The notes: generated by a model not told the origin, from the letters alone. Shown: positions 35,555 through 45,515, counted from the first letter of the stretch. The stretch: 64,000 nucleotides of DNA from Streptomyces kebangsaanensis (GCF_001906585.1 NZ_JUJA01000163.1:179183-243182); one strand, 5' to 3'. Made by a program: numbers and translations.

Positions 35555-36826
35555 GTGAGCTCGACCAATCGCACTGTGGTCGTCACCGGTATCGGCGCAA
35601 CCACACCGCTGGGTGGCGACGCAGCCTCGACCTGGGAGGGACTGGTCGCCGGCAAGTCCGGTGTGAAGCCCCTGACCGAGGAGTGGGCGGCCGACCAGGC
35701 CGTCCGTATCGCGGCCCGGGTGGCCGTGGAACCGACCGAGACCATTCCGCGGCCGCAGGCCCGCCGCCTGGACCGCTCCGCGCAGTTCGCGCTGGTCGCC
35801 GCCCAGGAGGCCTGGAAGGACGCCGGTTTCACCGGCAAGGCCGGTGAGGACCCGGCCGTCGACCCGGACCGGCTCGGCACGGTCGTCGCCTCCGGCATCG
35901 GCGGTGTGACGACCCTGCTGGACCAGTACGACGTGCTGAAGGAGAAGGGCGTACGCCGTGTCTCCCCGCACACCGTCCCCATGCTGATGCCGAACGGCCC
36001 CTCGGCCAACGTGGGCCTGCTCGTGGGCGCCCGCGCGGGCGTGCACACGCCGGTCTCCGCGTGCGCCTCGGGCGCCGAGGCCATCGGCTACGCCATCGAG
36101 ATGATCCGCACCGGCCGCGCCGACGTCGTCGTCGCCGGCGGTACGGAGGCGGCGATCCACCCGCTGCCCATCGCCGCGTTCGGCAACATGATGGCGATGT
36201 CCAAGAACAACGAGGACCCCGAGGGCGCCTCGCGCCCCTACGACGTCGACCGGGACGGCTTCGTCCTCGGCGAGGGCGCGGGTGTGCTCGTCCTGGAGTC
36301 CGCCGAGCACGCCGCCAGGCGCGGCGCCCGCGTCTACGCGGAGGCGGTCGGCCAGGGCATCTCCGCCGACTCCCACGACATCGTCCAGCCGGAGCCGGAG
36401 GGCCGGGGCATCTCGCACGCCCTGCAGAGCCTGCTGGACCGCACCGACCTGGACCCGGCCGAGATCGTGCACGTCAACGCGCACGCCACCTCGACACCGG
36501 CGGGTGACATCGCGGAGCTGAAGGCGCTGCGCAAGGTCTTCGGCGACCACGCCGACCACATGGCGGTCTCCGCGACCAAGTCGATGACCGGCCATCTGCT
36601 CGGTGGCGCGGGCGGTGTGGAGTCGGTGGCGACGGTGCTGGCGCTGTACCACCGGGTGGCTCCGCCGACCATCAACGTCGACACGATCGACCCCGAGGCC
36701 GAGGCGAACGCGGACGTGGTCCGCGGGGAGGCGCGCAAGCTGCCCGCCGAGGGCCGCATCGCCGCTCTGAACGACTCGTTCGGCTTCGGCGGGCACAACG
36801 TGGTGCTGGCGTTCCGGACGGTCTGA
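35555..36826 (+). CDS. fabF: Beta-ketoacyl-ACP synthase II
   Basis: 423 residues, GTG start behind GGAGAAAG. It performs the elongation condensations of fatty acid synthesis. The active site is Cys170 (VSACASGAEAIGYA), His310 (VNAHATSTPAGD) and His347 (KSMTGHLLGGAG). It is the last gene of the fab operon, ended by a strong hairpin 20 bp after the stop. Confidence 0.98.
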   Translation: MSSTNRTVVVTGIGATTPLGGDAASTWEGLVAGKSGVKPLTEEWAADQAVRIAARVAVEPTETIPRPQARRLDRSAQFALVAAQEAWKDAGFTGKAGEDPAVDPDRLGTVVASGIGGVTTLLDQYDVLKEKGVRRVSPHTVPMLMPNGPSANVGLLVGARAGVHTPVSACASGAEAIGYAIEMIRTGRADVVVAGGTEAAIHPLPIAAFGNMMAMSKNNEDPEGASRPYDVDRDGFVLGEGAGVLVLESAEHAARRGARVYAEAVGQGISADSHDIVQPEPEGRGISHALQSLLDRTDLDPAEIVHVNAHATSTPAGDIAELKALRKVFGDHADHMAVSATKSMTGHLLGGAGGVESVATVLALYHRVAPPTINVDTIDPEAEANADVVRGEARKLPAEGRIAALNDSFGFGGHNVVLAFRTV

Positions 36827-36845
36827 GCAGCTCCCGTACGCACGT

Positions 36846-36877
36846 GCAGGGCCCCCACCGACCGGTGGGGGCCCTGC
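36846..36877 (+). terminator. Terminator of the fab operon
   Basis: A perfect 15-bp stem (36846-36860 with 36863-36877) with a 2-nt apparent loop lies 20 bp past the fabF stop and faces the convergent DUF3145 gene. Confidence 0.85.
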
Positions 36878-36939
36878 TGTGTGAGAAGGCTGCTCGGGAG
36901 GCTGCTCCAGGAAGCCGCCCGGGGCTGTTTGAGAACCCG

Positions 36940-37434
36940 TCAGACCACCTGGTGGAGCCAGCGGACCGGGGCTCCTTCACCCGCGTAGCGGAACGGCTCC
37001 AGCTCGTCGTCCCAGGGCTTGCCCAGGAGCTTGGCGATCTCCGCCTCCAGGTCGGTCTCGCCCTGCTGGGAGCGCAGGAGGGCGGCGCGCAGGCGGTCCT
37101 CGGGGATGAGGATGTCGCCGTGCATGCCGGTGACGGCGTGGAAGATGCCGAGGGCGGGGGTGCAGCTGTAGCGCTCGCCCTCGGCGGTCGGGCAGGGCTC
37201 GGCGGTGACCTCGAAGCGCAGCAGCTGCCAGCCGCGCAGCGCGGAGGCGAGCTTGGAGGCGGTGCCGGCCTGGCCCTGCCAGGAGAACTCCGAGCGCCAG
37301 GTGCCGGGTGAGGCGGGCTGCCGGATCCAGTCCAGGCTGACGCGCGTGCCGAGCACGCCGGCGATGGCCCACTCGACGTGCGGGCACAGCGCGCGCGGCG
37401 CGGAGTGCACGTACAGAACTCCACGTGTCGTCAC
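36940..37434 (-). CDS. DUF3145 family protein
   Basis: 164 residues from GTG 37434 (MTTRGVLYVHSAPRALCPHVEWA), preceded by GGAGG with good spacing; this is the usual family length. Conserved pieces are VSLDWIRQP, GTWRSEFSWQG, LRFEVTAEP, GIFHAVTGMHGDI and WDDELEPFRYAGEG. Actinobacteria-specific, it is almost always convergent with the fab operon. Function unknown; a link to lipid metabolism is inferred from synteny alone. Confidence 0.93.
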   Translation of the reverse strand: MTTRGVLYVHSAPRALCPHVEWAIAGVLGTRVSLDWIRQPASPGTWRSEFSWQGQAGTASKLASALRGWQLLRFEVTAEPCPTAEGERYSCTPALGIFHAVTGMHGDILIPEDRLRAALLRSQQGETDLEAEIAKLLGKPWDDELEPFRYAGEGAPVRWLHQVV

Positions 37435-37689
37435 CGGGACCTCCGGGCAGAGCGGGACAGGGGCGGGCAGGCGGACAACGGTGGCGTTGAAGGCCACGTT
37501 GATGGCGAGGCTACCGTGAGAGGGCGCAAGGAGTGTGACGTACCGTCGGTCCGGGCGGCAGGAAACGCCCTTCATTCACCCGGGGGGACGCTTGTACGGG
37601 TGCGAGCCGCCCACTCGAGTGGGGACGGGAACCCTCGCGCGTTCTCATGGAGGGGGACACTGTTCGACGACCGAGGGGAGCACCAGGGC

Positions 37690-38583
37690 ATGCGGAAGCG
37701 ACGTCACCGTACTCGGGCCGCTCACGCCGTGGTGGCGGCGGCCGTGCTGGCCACCGCGGGCTGCGCCGTCGGTGACCGCGCCTCCGGGGTGAGCACCGGC
37801 GACAGGGCGTCCCGGCCGTCCGCCACGCCGTCACCCGAATGGAAGCACAGCCCGGACTCGATCGCCGCGATCGGCGACTCCATCACCCGCGGCTTCGACG
37901 CGTGCATGGTGCTGACGGACTGCCCGGAGGCGTCGTGGGCGACGGGCGGCGACGCCTCGGTCAACAGCCTGGCGGTACGGCTGCTGGGGGCGACCGGGGC
38001 GGCCGAGCGCAGCTGGAACTACGCGGTGACCGGGTCCCGGATGGCCGATCTGGACGACCAGATGGCGCGGGCCGTGCGGAAGAGGCCGGAGCTGGTGGCG
38101 GTGATGGCCGGCGCCAACGACGCCTGCCGGGAGTCGACGGCCGCGATGACGCCGGTGGCGGACTTCCGGGCCGGGTTCCAGGCCGCGATGGACACCCTGC
38201 GCCGGGCGCTGCCGAAGACGCAGGTGTACGTCGCCAGCGTGCCGGACCTGAAGCGGCTGTGGTCCGAGGGCCGTACGAACGCGCTGGGCAAGCAGATCTG
38301 GAAGCTCGGCATCTGCCCGTCGATGCTGGGCGACGCGGACGCGCTGGACGCGGCGGCCGTCAAGCGGCGCGACACGGTGCAGGCGCGGGTGAAGGCGTAC
38401 AACGCGGTGCTGAAGGAGGTCTGCGCGAAGGACCGCCTCTGCCGCTTCGACAACAACGCGGTCTTCGACTACCGGTTCGGCACCGAGCAGCTGAGCCACT
38501 GGGACTGGTTCCACCCGAGCCGGAACGGGCAGGCACGGCTGGCCGAGATCGCCTACCGGACCGTCACCGCGAAGAACCCGTGA
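37690..38583 (+). CDS. SGNH/GDSL hydrolase lipoprotein
   Basis: 297 residues, ATG 37690. The N-terminus is a lipoprotein signal: basic MRKRRHRTR, hydrophobic core and lipobox ending ATAGC, so Cys25 is the lipidated residue. SGNH blocks: GDSIT near residue 59 (nucleophile Ser), Gly in block II, GANDAC (Asn) and WDWFHPS (Asp-x-x-His). It is an extracytoplasmic esterase or lipase-like enzyme acting on an unknown substrate. The aldose epimerase gene follows within 40 bp on the same strand. Confidence 0.92.
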   Translation: MRKRRHRTRAAHAVVAAAVLATAGCAVGDRASGVSTGDRASRPSATPSPEWKHSPDSIAAIGDSITRGFDACMVLTDCPEASWATGGDASVNSLAVRLLGATGAAERSWNYAVTGSRMADLDDQMARAVRKRPELVAVMAGANDACRESTAAMTPVADFRAGFQAAMDTLRRALPKTQVYVASVPDLKRLWSEGRTNALGKQIWKLGICPSMLGDADALDAAAVKRRDTVQARVKAYNAVLKEVCAKDRLCRFDNNAVFDYRFGTEQLSHWDWFHPSRNGQARLAEIAYRTVTAKNP

Positions 38584-38617
38584 GGCGGACGTGATCCAGG
38601 GATCTAGAGTTTTCCAC

Positions 38618-39589
38618 ATGAGCGAACTTTTCGGCACACTTTCCGACGGCGCCGCGGTGCACCGCTGGACGCTGGAGCGGGCCGGGGTGCGGGTGCGGGT
38701 GCTGTCGTACGGCGGGATCGTGCAGTCGGTGGAGGTGCCGGACCGGGACGGGCGCACGGCGGACGTGGTGCTGGGCTTTCCCGGGCTGGAGGGCTATCTG
38801 GCCCACCCGGAGCCGTTCCTGGGCGCCTTGATCGGTCGGTACGCCAACCGGATCGCCGGCGGCCGCTTCCCGCTGGACGGGCGGACGTACGCGCTGGAAC
38901 AGAACGAGGGGACGAACTCGCTGCACGGCGGCGACCGGGGCTTCGACAAGCGGCTGTGGGAGGTGGCGCCGGTCGAGCACGGCATACGCCTCACCCGGGT
39001 CAGCCCGCACGGCGAGGAGGGCTTCCCGGGCCGGCTGGAGGTCACGGCGACGTACACCCTGGACGCGTCGGGCGCGCTGCACATCGCGTACACGGCGGTC
39101 ACGGACGCGCCCACGGTGGTCAACCTCACCAACCACTCGTACTGGAACCTGAGCGGCTCCGGGAGCGCCGGCGGCCACGAACTGCGGCTGGCGGCCTCCC
39201 GTTACACCCCGGTCGGCGCGGACCTGATCCCGACCGGTGACCTGGCCGAGGTGGCGGGCACCCGCTTCGACTTCCGCCGGGCCCGCGAGGTGGGCTCCGG
39301 CTACGACCACAACCTGGTCCTGGACAAGGGCGTCACCACCACCCCGGTGGAGGTGGCCGAGCTGCACGACCCGGTGTTCGGCCGTGTGCTGACGGTGTCG
39401 ACGACCGAGCCGGGCCTCCAGCTCTACACCGCCGACCACCTCGGCGCCCCCTTCGCGCCGGGCGCCGGGATCGCCCTGGAGACCCAGCACTTCCCGGACT
39501 CCCCCAACCGCCCCCGGTTCCCGAGCACCGGGCTGCGCCCGGGTGAGGTCTTCCGCTCGGAGACGGTGTACGGCTTCTCGGCGCGCTGA
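38618..39589 (+). CDS. galM: Aldose 1-epimerase (galactose mutarotase)
   Basis: 323 residues from ATG 38618 (MSELFGTLSDG). GTG 38591, nine codons earlier, has a better-placed GAGGCGG and may be the true start. The enzyme interconverts alpha and beta anomers of hexoses. Landmarks: IGRYANRIAGGRF, NSLHGGDRGFDKRLW (catalytic His), NLTNHSYWNLSG (second His) and IALETQHFPDSPN (catalytic Glu). A hairpin terminator follows. Confidence 0.95.
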   Translation: MSELFGTLSDGAAVHRWTLERAGVRVRVLSYGGIVQSVEVPDRDGRTADVVLGFPGLEGYLAHPEPFLGALIGRYANRIAGGRFPLDGRTYALEQNEGTNSLHGGDRGFDKRLWEVAPVEHGIRLTRVSPHGEEGFPGRLEVTATYTLDASGALHIAYTAVTDAPTVVNLTNHSYWNLSGSGSAGGHELRLAASRYTPVGADLIPTGDLAEVAGTRFDFRRAREVGSGYDHNLVLDKGVTTTPVEVAELHDPVFGRVLTVSTTEPGLQLYTADHLGAPFAPGAGIALETQHFPDSPNRPRFPSTGLRPGEVFRSETVYGFSAR

Positions 39590-39612
39590 TCGCACACGCG
39601 TACGAACGCACG

Positions 39613-39647
39613 AGCCCCGGTCCAGGGTCAGGTCCCGGACCGGGGCT
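39613..39647 (+). terminator. Terminator after the aldose epimerase
   Basis: An 11-bp perfect stem (39613-39623 with 39637-39647), extended by flanking CG/CG pairing, lies 24 bp past the stop; loop 13 nt. The next 90 bp before the EI24 stop hold nothing I can name. Confidence 0.7.
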
Positions 39648-39740
39648 GCTCGTGGGCAGAACCGTGCCGGTCCGACGTTAACCGCTGTGACGGCGGTGCG
39701 GTCGGCGGTCCATCACCCCACCGCAACCTCGTACGAACCT

Positions 39741-40535
39741 TCACACATCCTCACGGCTTTCGGTGGGCTCCGAGAGTGCCGTGCCGTCCGTCTCCTCGCC
39801 CAGGAGGTCACGGGCGAGGAGGGTGGCGCCCGCGACCGCGCCCGGCATGAGGAACACCGCCACGAACGGCACCAGGAAGGCCAGGCCGAGCGGCGTGCCG
39901 AAGCCCCAGACCAGCAGCTTGCGGGAGCGCAGCAGCTTCAGGCGGGCGCGGAGTGCGACGCCCCGGCGCTGGAGGGCGACGGCGGCCAGTTCCTCGGTGA
40001 GGAAGAACCCGGTGACGAGGAACCCGATCACCGGTACGACCGTCTGGCCGACGAAGGGCAGGAACCCGAGCCCGAAGAGCAGCAGGCCCCACAGCGCGGC
40101 CCGGACCAGGATGCGGAGGCTGTCCCGGCCCGAGATCCACAGCTCGCGCCAGAGCGGCAGACCGGACTCGGGCGCCGTGCCGTCGGCGGACACGTCCCGG
40201 TCGACCCGCTCGGACAGGCTCTCGTAGAAGGGCTGGCCGATCAGGAGGGTCACGGCGGTGAAGGTGACCACGGCGAGCAGCAGACCGAGGGCGAACAGCA
40301 CGGCGGTCAGCAGGCCGCGGAAGAGTCCGGGCCAGGGGCTCGGCCAGTCGTCGGCGAAGGGGGTCGCCCAGCCGACGGCGCCCTCGCCCCACAGGGCGAG
40401 CACGGTCAGCGCCGCGGCGTACAGGACGAGGGTGATCAGCCCGGGCAGCAGCCCGAAGCCGTACGACCTCCTGTGCCGCGCCATCCACCGCTGGCCCTTC
40501 AGGAGGTACCCGAAACCCACCCCGAGATCACGCAT
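39741..40535 (-). CDS. EI24/CysZ-like integral membrane protein
   Basis: 264 residues, ATG 40535. Four to six hydrophobic helices, with the EI24 family pattern FxxLLKGQRWMARHRRSYGFGLLPGLIT at the start and VIGFLVTGFFLTEELAAVALQRRGV in the second half. CysZ relatives move sulfate, but the actinobacterial EI24 proteins have no proven substrate. It stands alone, convergent with galM and divergent from the serine hydrolase. Confidence 0.88.
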   Translation of the reverse strand: MRDLGVGFGYLLKGQRWMARHRRSYGFGLLPGLITLVLYAAALTVLALWGEGAVGWATPFADDWPSPWPGLFRGLLTAVLFALGLLLAVVTFTAVTLLIGQPFYESLSERVDRDVSADGTAPESGLPLWRELWISGRDSLRILVRAALWGLLLFGLGFLPFVGQTVVPVIGFLVTGFFLTEELAAVALQRRGVALRARLKLLRSRKLLVWGFGTPLGLAFLVPFVAVFLMPGAVAGATLLARDLLGEETDGTALSEPTESREDV

Positions 40536-40667
40536 GGGAAGACTTTACGAGGGCCCCTGCCCGCACCTCGCACCGACCGCTGTTGAGTCGAACGGGGATG
40601 CGTCACCGTACCGATCCGCGGGAACCGCTGTGTCACCAGTGAACAGCGGTCAGGTTGAGGAGAGCCG

Positions 40668-41840
40668 ATGACTCAGGAGATCCACGGCACCGTCGCCGAC
40701 GGCTACGAGCCGGTGCGCGAGGAGTTCGCCGCGTTCGTGGCGTCGGAACGTCCGGACTACGAGGGGCAGTTGTGCGCGTACGTCCACGGCCGGCGGGTGG
40801 TCGACCTGTGGGCCGCGCCGGACGGTGACGGCGCCGGCGGCGGCTCGCTGTACGCGGCGTACTCGTCGACCAAGGGCGCCGCCCACCTCGTGGTCGCGCT
40901 GCTCGTGCAGGACGGCACGCTGGAGCTGGACCGCAGGGTGACGTACTACTGGCCGGAGTTCGCCGCCGAGGGCAAGGCCGCGCTGACCGTGCGCGAACTG
41001 CTCGCCCACCGCGCGGGCGTGGTCGGCACCGACACCGGCTTCACGGCCGCCGAGCTGGCCGACGACCGCGCGATGGCCGAACGCCTCGCGGACCAGCGGC
41101 CGTTCTGGCGCCCCGGCACCGCGTTCGGCTACCACGCCCTGGTCATCGGCGCGCTCACCGGCGAGATCGTACGGCGCGCGACGGGCCGTACGGTCCAGGA
41201 GCTGCACGAGGAGCGCGTCCGCGCGCCCTACGGCCTGGACTTCCACCTGGGTCTGCCCGCCGCCCGGGAGCCCCGCTACCGTCCCACGCAGCCCATGGCA
41301 CCGGCCCCCGGACAGCAGGCCCTCCTCGACGCCCTGCCCGAGGGCCCGCACAGCCTCTCCTCCATCGCCTTCAACCGCCAGGGCCCCGAGCCGACCGACC
41401 TGCAGACCCTGCCGAACGACCGCCCGATCCGGGCCAGGGGCCCGGCCTCCGTCGGCGGCGTCGCCTCGGCACGCGGCCTCGCGGGCCTGTACGCGGCGGT
41501 GATCAGCGAGGTGGACGGGAAGGCGCCCCTGCTCAAGCCGGACACGGTGGCGGAGTTCGGCCAGATCCACTCCACCGGGTACGACCTGGTGCAGCGCGCC
41601 CACAAATCCTTCGGCCTCGGCTTCCAGGCGACCTCCGACACCTGGCACCCCTTCCTCGGCGCGGGCACCATCGGCCACAGCGGTGCGGCCGGCTCCCAGG
41701 CCTTCGCCGACCCGACGACCGGCCTGGCCTACGGCTACACCCGCCGCCGCTTCGCCTTCCCGGGCGGCGCGGCCCCGGAGAACGACCGGCTGGTACGGGC
41801 GGTGCACAGGGCGGCACTGACGGTGCGGGAAACGGGGTGA
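40668..41840 (+). CDS. Beta-lactamase-fold serine hydrolase (EstB-like)
   Basis: 390 residues, ATG 40668 preceded by GAGGAGAGCC. Active-site motifs: SSTK (SxxK) near residue 66, YHA (the Tyr of YxN) near residue 156, and GHSGAAGSQAF (HxG) near residue 340. No signal peptide. It is most like carboxylesterase EstB-type enzymes; beta-lactam hydrolysis is unlikely. Its stop overlaps the terminator stem. Confidence 0.92.
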   Translation: MTQEIHGTVADGYEPVREEFAAFVASERPDYEGQLCAYVHGRRVVDLWAAPDGDGAGGGSLYAAYSSTKGAAHLVVALLVQDGTLELDRRVTYYWPEFAAEGKAALTVRELLAHRAGVVGTDTGFTAAELADDRAMAERLADQRPFWRPGTAFGYHALVIGALTGEIVRRATGRTVQELHEERVRAPYGLDFHLGLPAAREPRYRPTQPMAPAPGQQALLDALPEGPHSLSSIAFNRQGPEPTDLQTLPNDRPIRARGPASVGGVASARGLAGLYAAVISEVDGKAPLLKPDTVAEFGQIHSTGYDLVQRAHKSFGLGFQATSDTWHPFLGAGTIGHSGAAGSQAFADPTTGLAYGYTRRRFAFPGGAAPENDRLVRAVHRAALTVRETG

Positions 41841-41867
41841 GCCCCGGCGCACGGGGCGCCGGGGCTC
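41839..41867 (+). terminator. Terminator overlapping the serine hydrolase stop
   Basis: A 12-bp perfect stem (41839-41850 with 41856-41867) with a 5-nt loop starts inside the TGA codon. It sits between two convergent genes and may serve both. Confidence 0.75.
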
Positions 41868-41890
41868 GTTCGGGAAAGGTGACCCGGCCG

Positions 41891-44800
41891 TCAGCCGAAG
41901 GCCTTGACCGTTCTCCAGTCCGTCGACAGGACCTTCTTCACGGCCGGGTTCGTGTTCGTCCGGGACGGATAGTAGAGGTACGTCAGTCCGTCGCTTCCGT
42001 ATACGGCCCACATGTCGGGAATGCCGTCGCCGTTGACGTCCGGAATGCCGATCACGGTGGCGACGTTGGCCTCGGTCCAGTTGGTGCCGTAGACGACGTC
42101 TCCGTTGAGGGAGTTGGCGGCCAGCTTCAGCGAGTCGAGGTCGACGCTGCCGCTGACGGAACCGGGCTTGCCGTGACGGACGTACATGTTGCCGTTGTCC
42201 ATGTTGCGCCACACCAGGTCGGGAGTCTTGTCGCCGTTGATGTCGACGACGTTGACGATGTCGCGGCGGGCCCAGGCGGTGCCCTCCATCAGCGTCGCCG
42301 TCTGGAAGGTCGCACCGGTGTAGCCGGACAGCGTCCAGAACGCGGTACCGGCCCGCAGCACCAGGTCCGGCAGCTTGTCGCCGGTGATGTCGCCGACGGC
42401 CTTGATCTGCGTCCAGGTCGAGGGCGCCGGGGCGTTCGCGGGCAGTCGGATCCTGATCCGCTGGTCGACGTCGAAGCTGCCGTAGCCGTCACCGGGGTAG
42501 AGCCAGAAGGTGCCGTCCGGGGTGACGGCGAACAGGTCGGTCACACCGTCACCGGGGTAGGCGTCCCCGTAGTGGGTGATCAGCGAGGCCTTGCCGGTGG
42601 TCGGGTTGTACCAGTGGTTCTTCGGACTCAGCTTCTTGTCCGAGGTGTACGCGGCAGGCATCCACGAGTACAGCTCTCCGTCCTTGTCTCCGACGTAGTT
42701 CATCAGATTGCCGCTGGCATTGATGATGAACAGGTCGGGGATGCCGTCGCCGGTGGTGTCACCGGGGGCGTCGGCCATGTCGCGCGGCGGGAGGTAGAAG
42801 TTGTAGCTCGCGGCTGCGCTCTTGTTGCCGACCTTGTCGAAGGCGTAGACGTTGATCCGGTTGGGGCCGGTGTGGCGCGGCTTCACGTTGGTGATGGTGG
42901 CCATGCCGTTGGCGTCGGCCTTCACATCCAGGTAGTTCAGTCCCTCGAAGGCCCACTGGAACTTGTCCGCGCCCGGAGAGGAGAACGTGAACGAGCCGGT
43001 CCCGCCGAGGGTGACCTTCGACCAGGTCTGGCCGTCGGAGGTGGATTCGGGGAAGATCTCGCTCTCGATCGTGGGCGGCGACGGGGCGGTGGCGTCGATG
43101 GCGATCCGGCAGGGCTCGGTGCCCGGCGGGAAGTACGAGGAGACCAGGCCGCCGGAGTCCTCGGAGCGCACGTCCCACGAGTAGGTGGCCTTGTCCTCCA
43201 GCGGGAACGTGGTGGGAATGGTGAGCGTGGCGGTTCCGTCGGCCTTCGGGGTGACCAGGGTTCCGGCCGGGACGGTGCCGCCGGTCTTCCAGAAGCGGAA
43301 GCGCAGCTTGCTCAGGTTGCCGTCGGGGTCCTTGCCCATCGCCGACAGCACGATGTTGGTCTTGCCGATCGTCACCTTGCCCGGGGCGGGCACGCAGGCG
43401 CCACCGGGCGAGGACGTGCCCTTGGTGGGCTCGTTCGGCGGACGGTTGTAGACCACCTCCATCACCGCAGAGGTCGCCTTGAACTTGCGCCAGGTCTGCG
43501 TGTCCGACTCGGTGGTCGCACGCATGCCGAAGGTGATGCTCGACCAGCCCTTGTCCGCGCCCTCCTGGGCGGCGGCCTTCGCGTTGAACGCCTCGAACTC
43601 GTCGGGGCAGGAGCTGGAGGACCAGCCGTGCGCGAACGACTTGCGCTCCAGCTCCTTGGACCAGCTCGGCTGCTTGTTCCACGTCGTGCCGGAGGAGATC
43701 GCCCCCGTCATCCAGAACTGGAACTCACGTTTGGTGCAGGACCAGGAGTGGTTGTTGAGCACCTTGAAGGTCGCCGAGGTGATCGTCGCGCCCTTCAGGC
43801 TGCTGCTGTAACTCATCCGCCAGAAGGAGCGGCCGGTACCGCCGGTTTCGGACTCGTGGCCGACGCGGGCGTCGGAGGTGCCGGAGCCGAAGTTGGTGCC
43901 GTTCCAGTAGCTCGTGTTCGGGTACGGCTTGTACGCCGTCGTCCACGCCTGCCAGCTGCTGGGGAGCGTCGGGTCGACGAAGAGCGGGAAGCGGACGTCC
44001 TTGTCGGTGAGCAGACCGGTCTCGGCGACCCGCAGGGTGAGCTGCGCGGTCCCGGTCTTGTCGCCCTCCAGACGGATCGGCATCGGGGCCTGGCGCGCCC
44101 CGGGTTCGATGCCGCTCAGTCCGGACAGCTTCAGCACGTCGGCGGGCGTCGCGACCGATGTGCGTGGCGCGCTCTGGTCCTTCGGCAGCTCGGGGTCACG
44201 GCCGTTGGAGTCCCAGGCGAAGGGCGTCGGGACGGAGCCGATCTCCTTGCCCGCCTTGTCGAGGATCAGGACCCGGCCGCCGTCCTCGTCGTGGCGGAAC
44301 ACGGCCGTCTTCGAGCGCAGCCCGTACGACACCGTCGCCAGCGCCTTGTTCTGCGCGGCCTCCGGCGTCTTGACGATCAGCAGCTGTCCGAAGCCGCCCT
44401 CCTCGCGGGCGACGAGCAGCAGGTCGACGCCGGGCAGCACCTCCGGGTAGAGGGCCCGGGGACCGTCGAGCACCGGTTCGGGCAGCGTGCCCGGCCAGGT
44501 GTAGGCGACGGTGTGGCCGTCGATCTCCACCTCGGCCAGCACCGTCTCCTTCGCGGCCGGGCCGTCGGCCAGCGGCAGGCGGGCGTACGAGCGGTCGGCG
44601 CGGGCGTCCTTGCCCGGCGTACCGCTGGAGAACCGCACCGGCACCGGGGGGTTGACCGGACGGACACCGAGGCCGCCGGCGGCGTTCTCCGTCCGCCGCA
44701 GCCGGTTGTCGACCGGCGCCCACTTGCCCTCGGCGTTCTTCGCCCGCTGGGGAGTGGCGGTGATCCGGGTGCGCATCGTGCCGTCCGGCTGCGCCCAGGT

Positions 44801-45064
44801 CAGGGAGGTGGCGGTGGTCGCCGTGTCGACGAGCACCTGCTTGCGGGTGCGTTCGGCCTCGGCCTGGGCGGCGGCCTCGTCACGGGGGCCGGTCGACGCC
44901 TGCTTGGCGTCCGTTGCCTTACGGGCCTGCGGTACTGATGGCTCTTCGGGTTGCCACCAGGGCAGCAGAGCGGCGGTCAGGGCGGCCAGGACAAGGCCGA
45001 GCGTGAGAGTCAGCCTGGTGCGCGTGCGCACGAACGGACTGAGAAAACGAGGCGGCGCGGACAC
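41891..45064 (-). CDS. Secreted or anchored FG-GAP/VCBS repeat protein
   Basis: 1057 residues, GTG 45064. The N-terminal signal-anchor helix is LTLGLVLAALTAALLPWW (about residues 20-37). A long beta-rich region follows (VDNRLRRTENAAGG; TLPSSWQAWTTAYK; two Ig-like parts around PPNEPTKGTSSPGG). The last 300 residues contain at least five FG-GAP/VCBS repeats with calcium loops such as DTTGDGIPDLF, GDGVTDLFAV, GDITGDKLPDLVL, DINGDKTPDLVW and DVNGDGIPDMW. It is divergent from the RHS toxin, an arrangement I recall from other streptomycetes; it may be a carrier or adhesin for the RHS protein, which is inference. Confidence 0.88.
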   Translation of the reverse strand: MSAPPRFLSPFVRTRTRLTLTLGLVLAALTAALLPWWQPEEPSVPQARKATDAKQASTGPRDEAAAQAEAERTRKQVLVDTATTATSLTWAQPDGTMRTRITATPQRAKNAEGKWAPVDNRLRRTENAAGGLGVRPVNPPVPVRFSSGTPGKDARADRSYARLPLADGPAAKETVLAEVEIDGHTVAYTWPGTLPEPVLDGPRALYPEVLPGVDLLLVAREEGGFGQLLIVKTPEAAQNKALATVSYGLRSKTAVFRHDEDGGRVLILDKAGKEIGSVPTPFAWDSNGRDPELPKDQSAPRTSVATPADVLKLSGLSGIEPGARQAPMPIRLEGDKTGTAQLTLRVAETGLLTDKDVRFPLFVDPTLPSSWQAWTTAYKPYPNTSYWNGTNFGSGTSDARVGHESETGGTGRSFWRMSYSSSLKGATITSATFKVLNNHSWSCTKREFQFWMTGAISSGTTWNKQPSWSKELERKSFAHGWSSSSCPDEFEAFNAKAAAQEGADKGWSSITFGMRATTESDTQTWRKFKATSAVMEVVYNRPPNEPTKGTSSPGGACVPAPGKVTIGKTNIVLSAMGKDPDGNLSKLRFRFWKTGGTVPAGTLVTPKADGTATLTIPTTFPLEDKATYSWDVRSEDSGGLVSSYFPPGTEPCRIAIDATAPSPPTIESEIFPESTSDGQTWSKVTLGGTGSFTFSSPGADKFQWAFEGLNYLDVKADANGMATITNVKPRHTGPNRINVYAFDKVGNKSAAASYNFYLPPRDMADAPGDTTGDGIPDLFIINASGNLMNYVGDKDGELYSWMPAAYTSDKKLSPKNHWYNPTTGKASLITHYGDAYPGDGVTDLFAVTPDGTFWLYPGDGYGSFDVDQRIRIRLPANAPAPSTWTQIKAVGDITGDKLPDLVLRAGTAFWTLSGYTGATFQTATLMEGTAWARRDIVNVVDINGDKTPDLVWRNMDNGNMYVRHGKPGSVSGSVDLDSLKLAANSLNGDVVYGTNWTEANVATVIGIPDVNGDGIPDMWAVYGSDGLTYLYYPSRTNTNPAVKKVLSTDWRTVKAFG

Positions 45065-45515
45065 GGCGGCGGTCTACTCCCATGTGGGCCGGGCGGATTG
45101 GGGCAGCACAGACAGCCCCGAACGGCAGGCCGTGGGGCATGGGCGCGCACACGATCACACGCTCTGCACAGAAGGGTCCAGGTATGAAGATTTTATGAAT
45201 CCGTGACCAAGCGCGGTGATCTCCTCGGGGCCGGCGGCGGGTGTTCGCGTCTGCGGTTTTTGACCACCCGTCATTTCCTGATTGGCCGTTGGTTTCTACG
45301 CATCGCGCACACATCGCCGGAAGTGATGACTCGCGGCGACATGTTGCGTGACACACGTCACATCGACGCTCTCGGGCGCTCTTGCGGCGATCTTGAAAGC
45401 TGTAGCGCTCATGACAGAGAGTGCGGGCATGCACGCGCCCGGCGACGGGGGCGTGCTCTTTGGTGTGTCCGCACCTCGTCTGTTGTTTGTATCGCCCGGG
45501 TGGGAGTCGACGCGT
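45065..45515. promoter_or_regulatory. 451-bp divergent control region of the FG-GAP and RHS genes
   Basis: No gene is supported here, although the RHS frame is open back to 45348. It contains an inverted repeat GTGAC-ACAC-GTCAC at 45348-45361, a possible regulator site, and stretches of lower GC (for example 45180-45205 and 45250-45300) consistent with promoters. GGGAG nine bases before ATG 45516 is the presumed RHS ribosome site. Confidence 0.45.

Noticed and set aside
38591-38617. GTG 38591 as definite start of the aldose epimerase
   Set aside because: The ribosome site is good but family similarity starts at the methionine encoded at 38618; left as an alternative.
45348-45515. Longer RHS start at 45348
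   Set aside because: ATG 45516 has a ribosome site and leads directly into a signal peptide; the upstream part is not protein-like.
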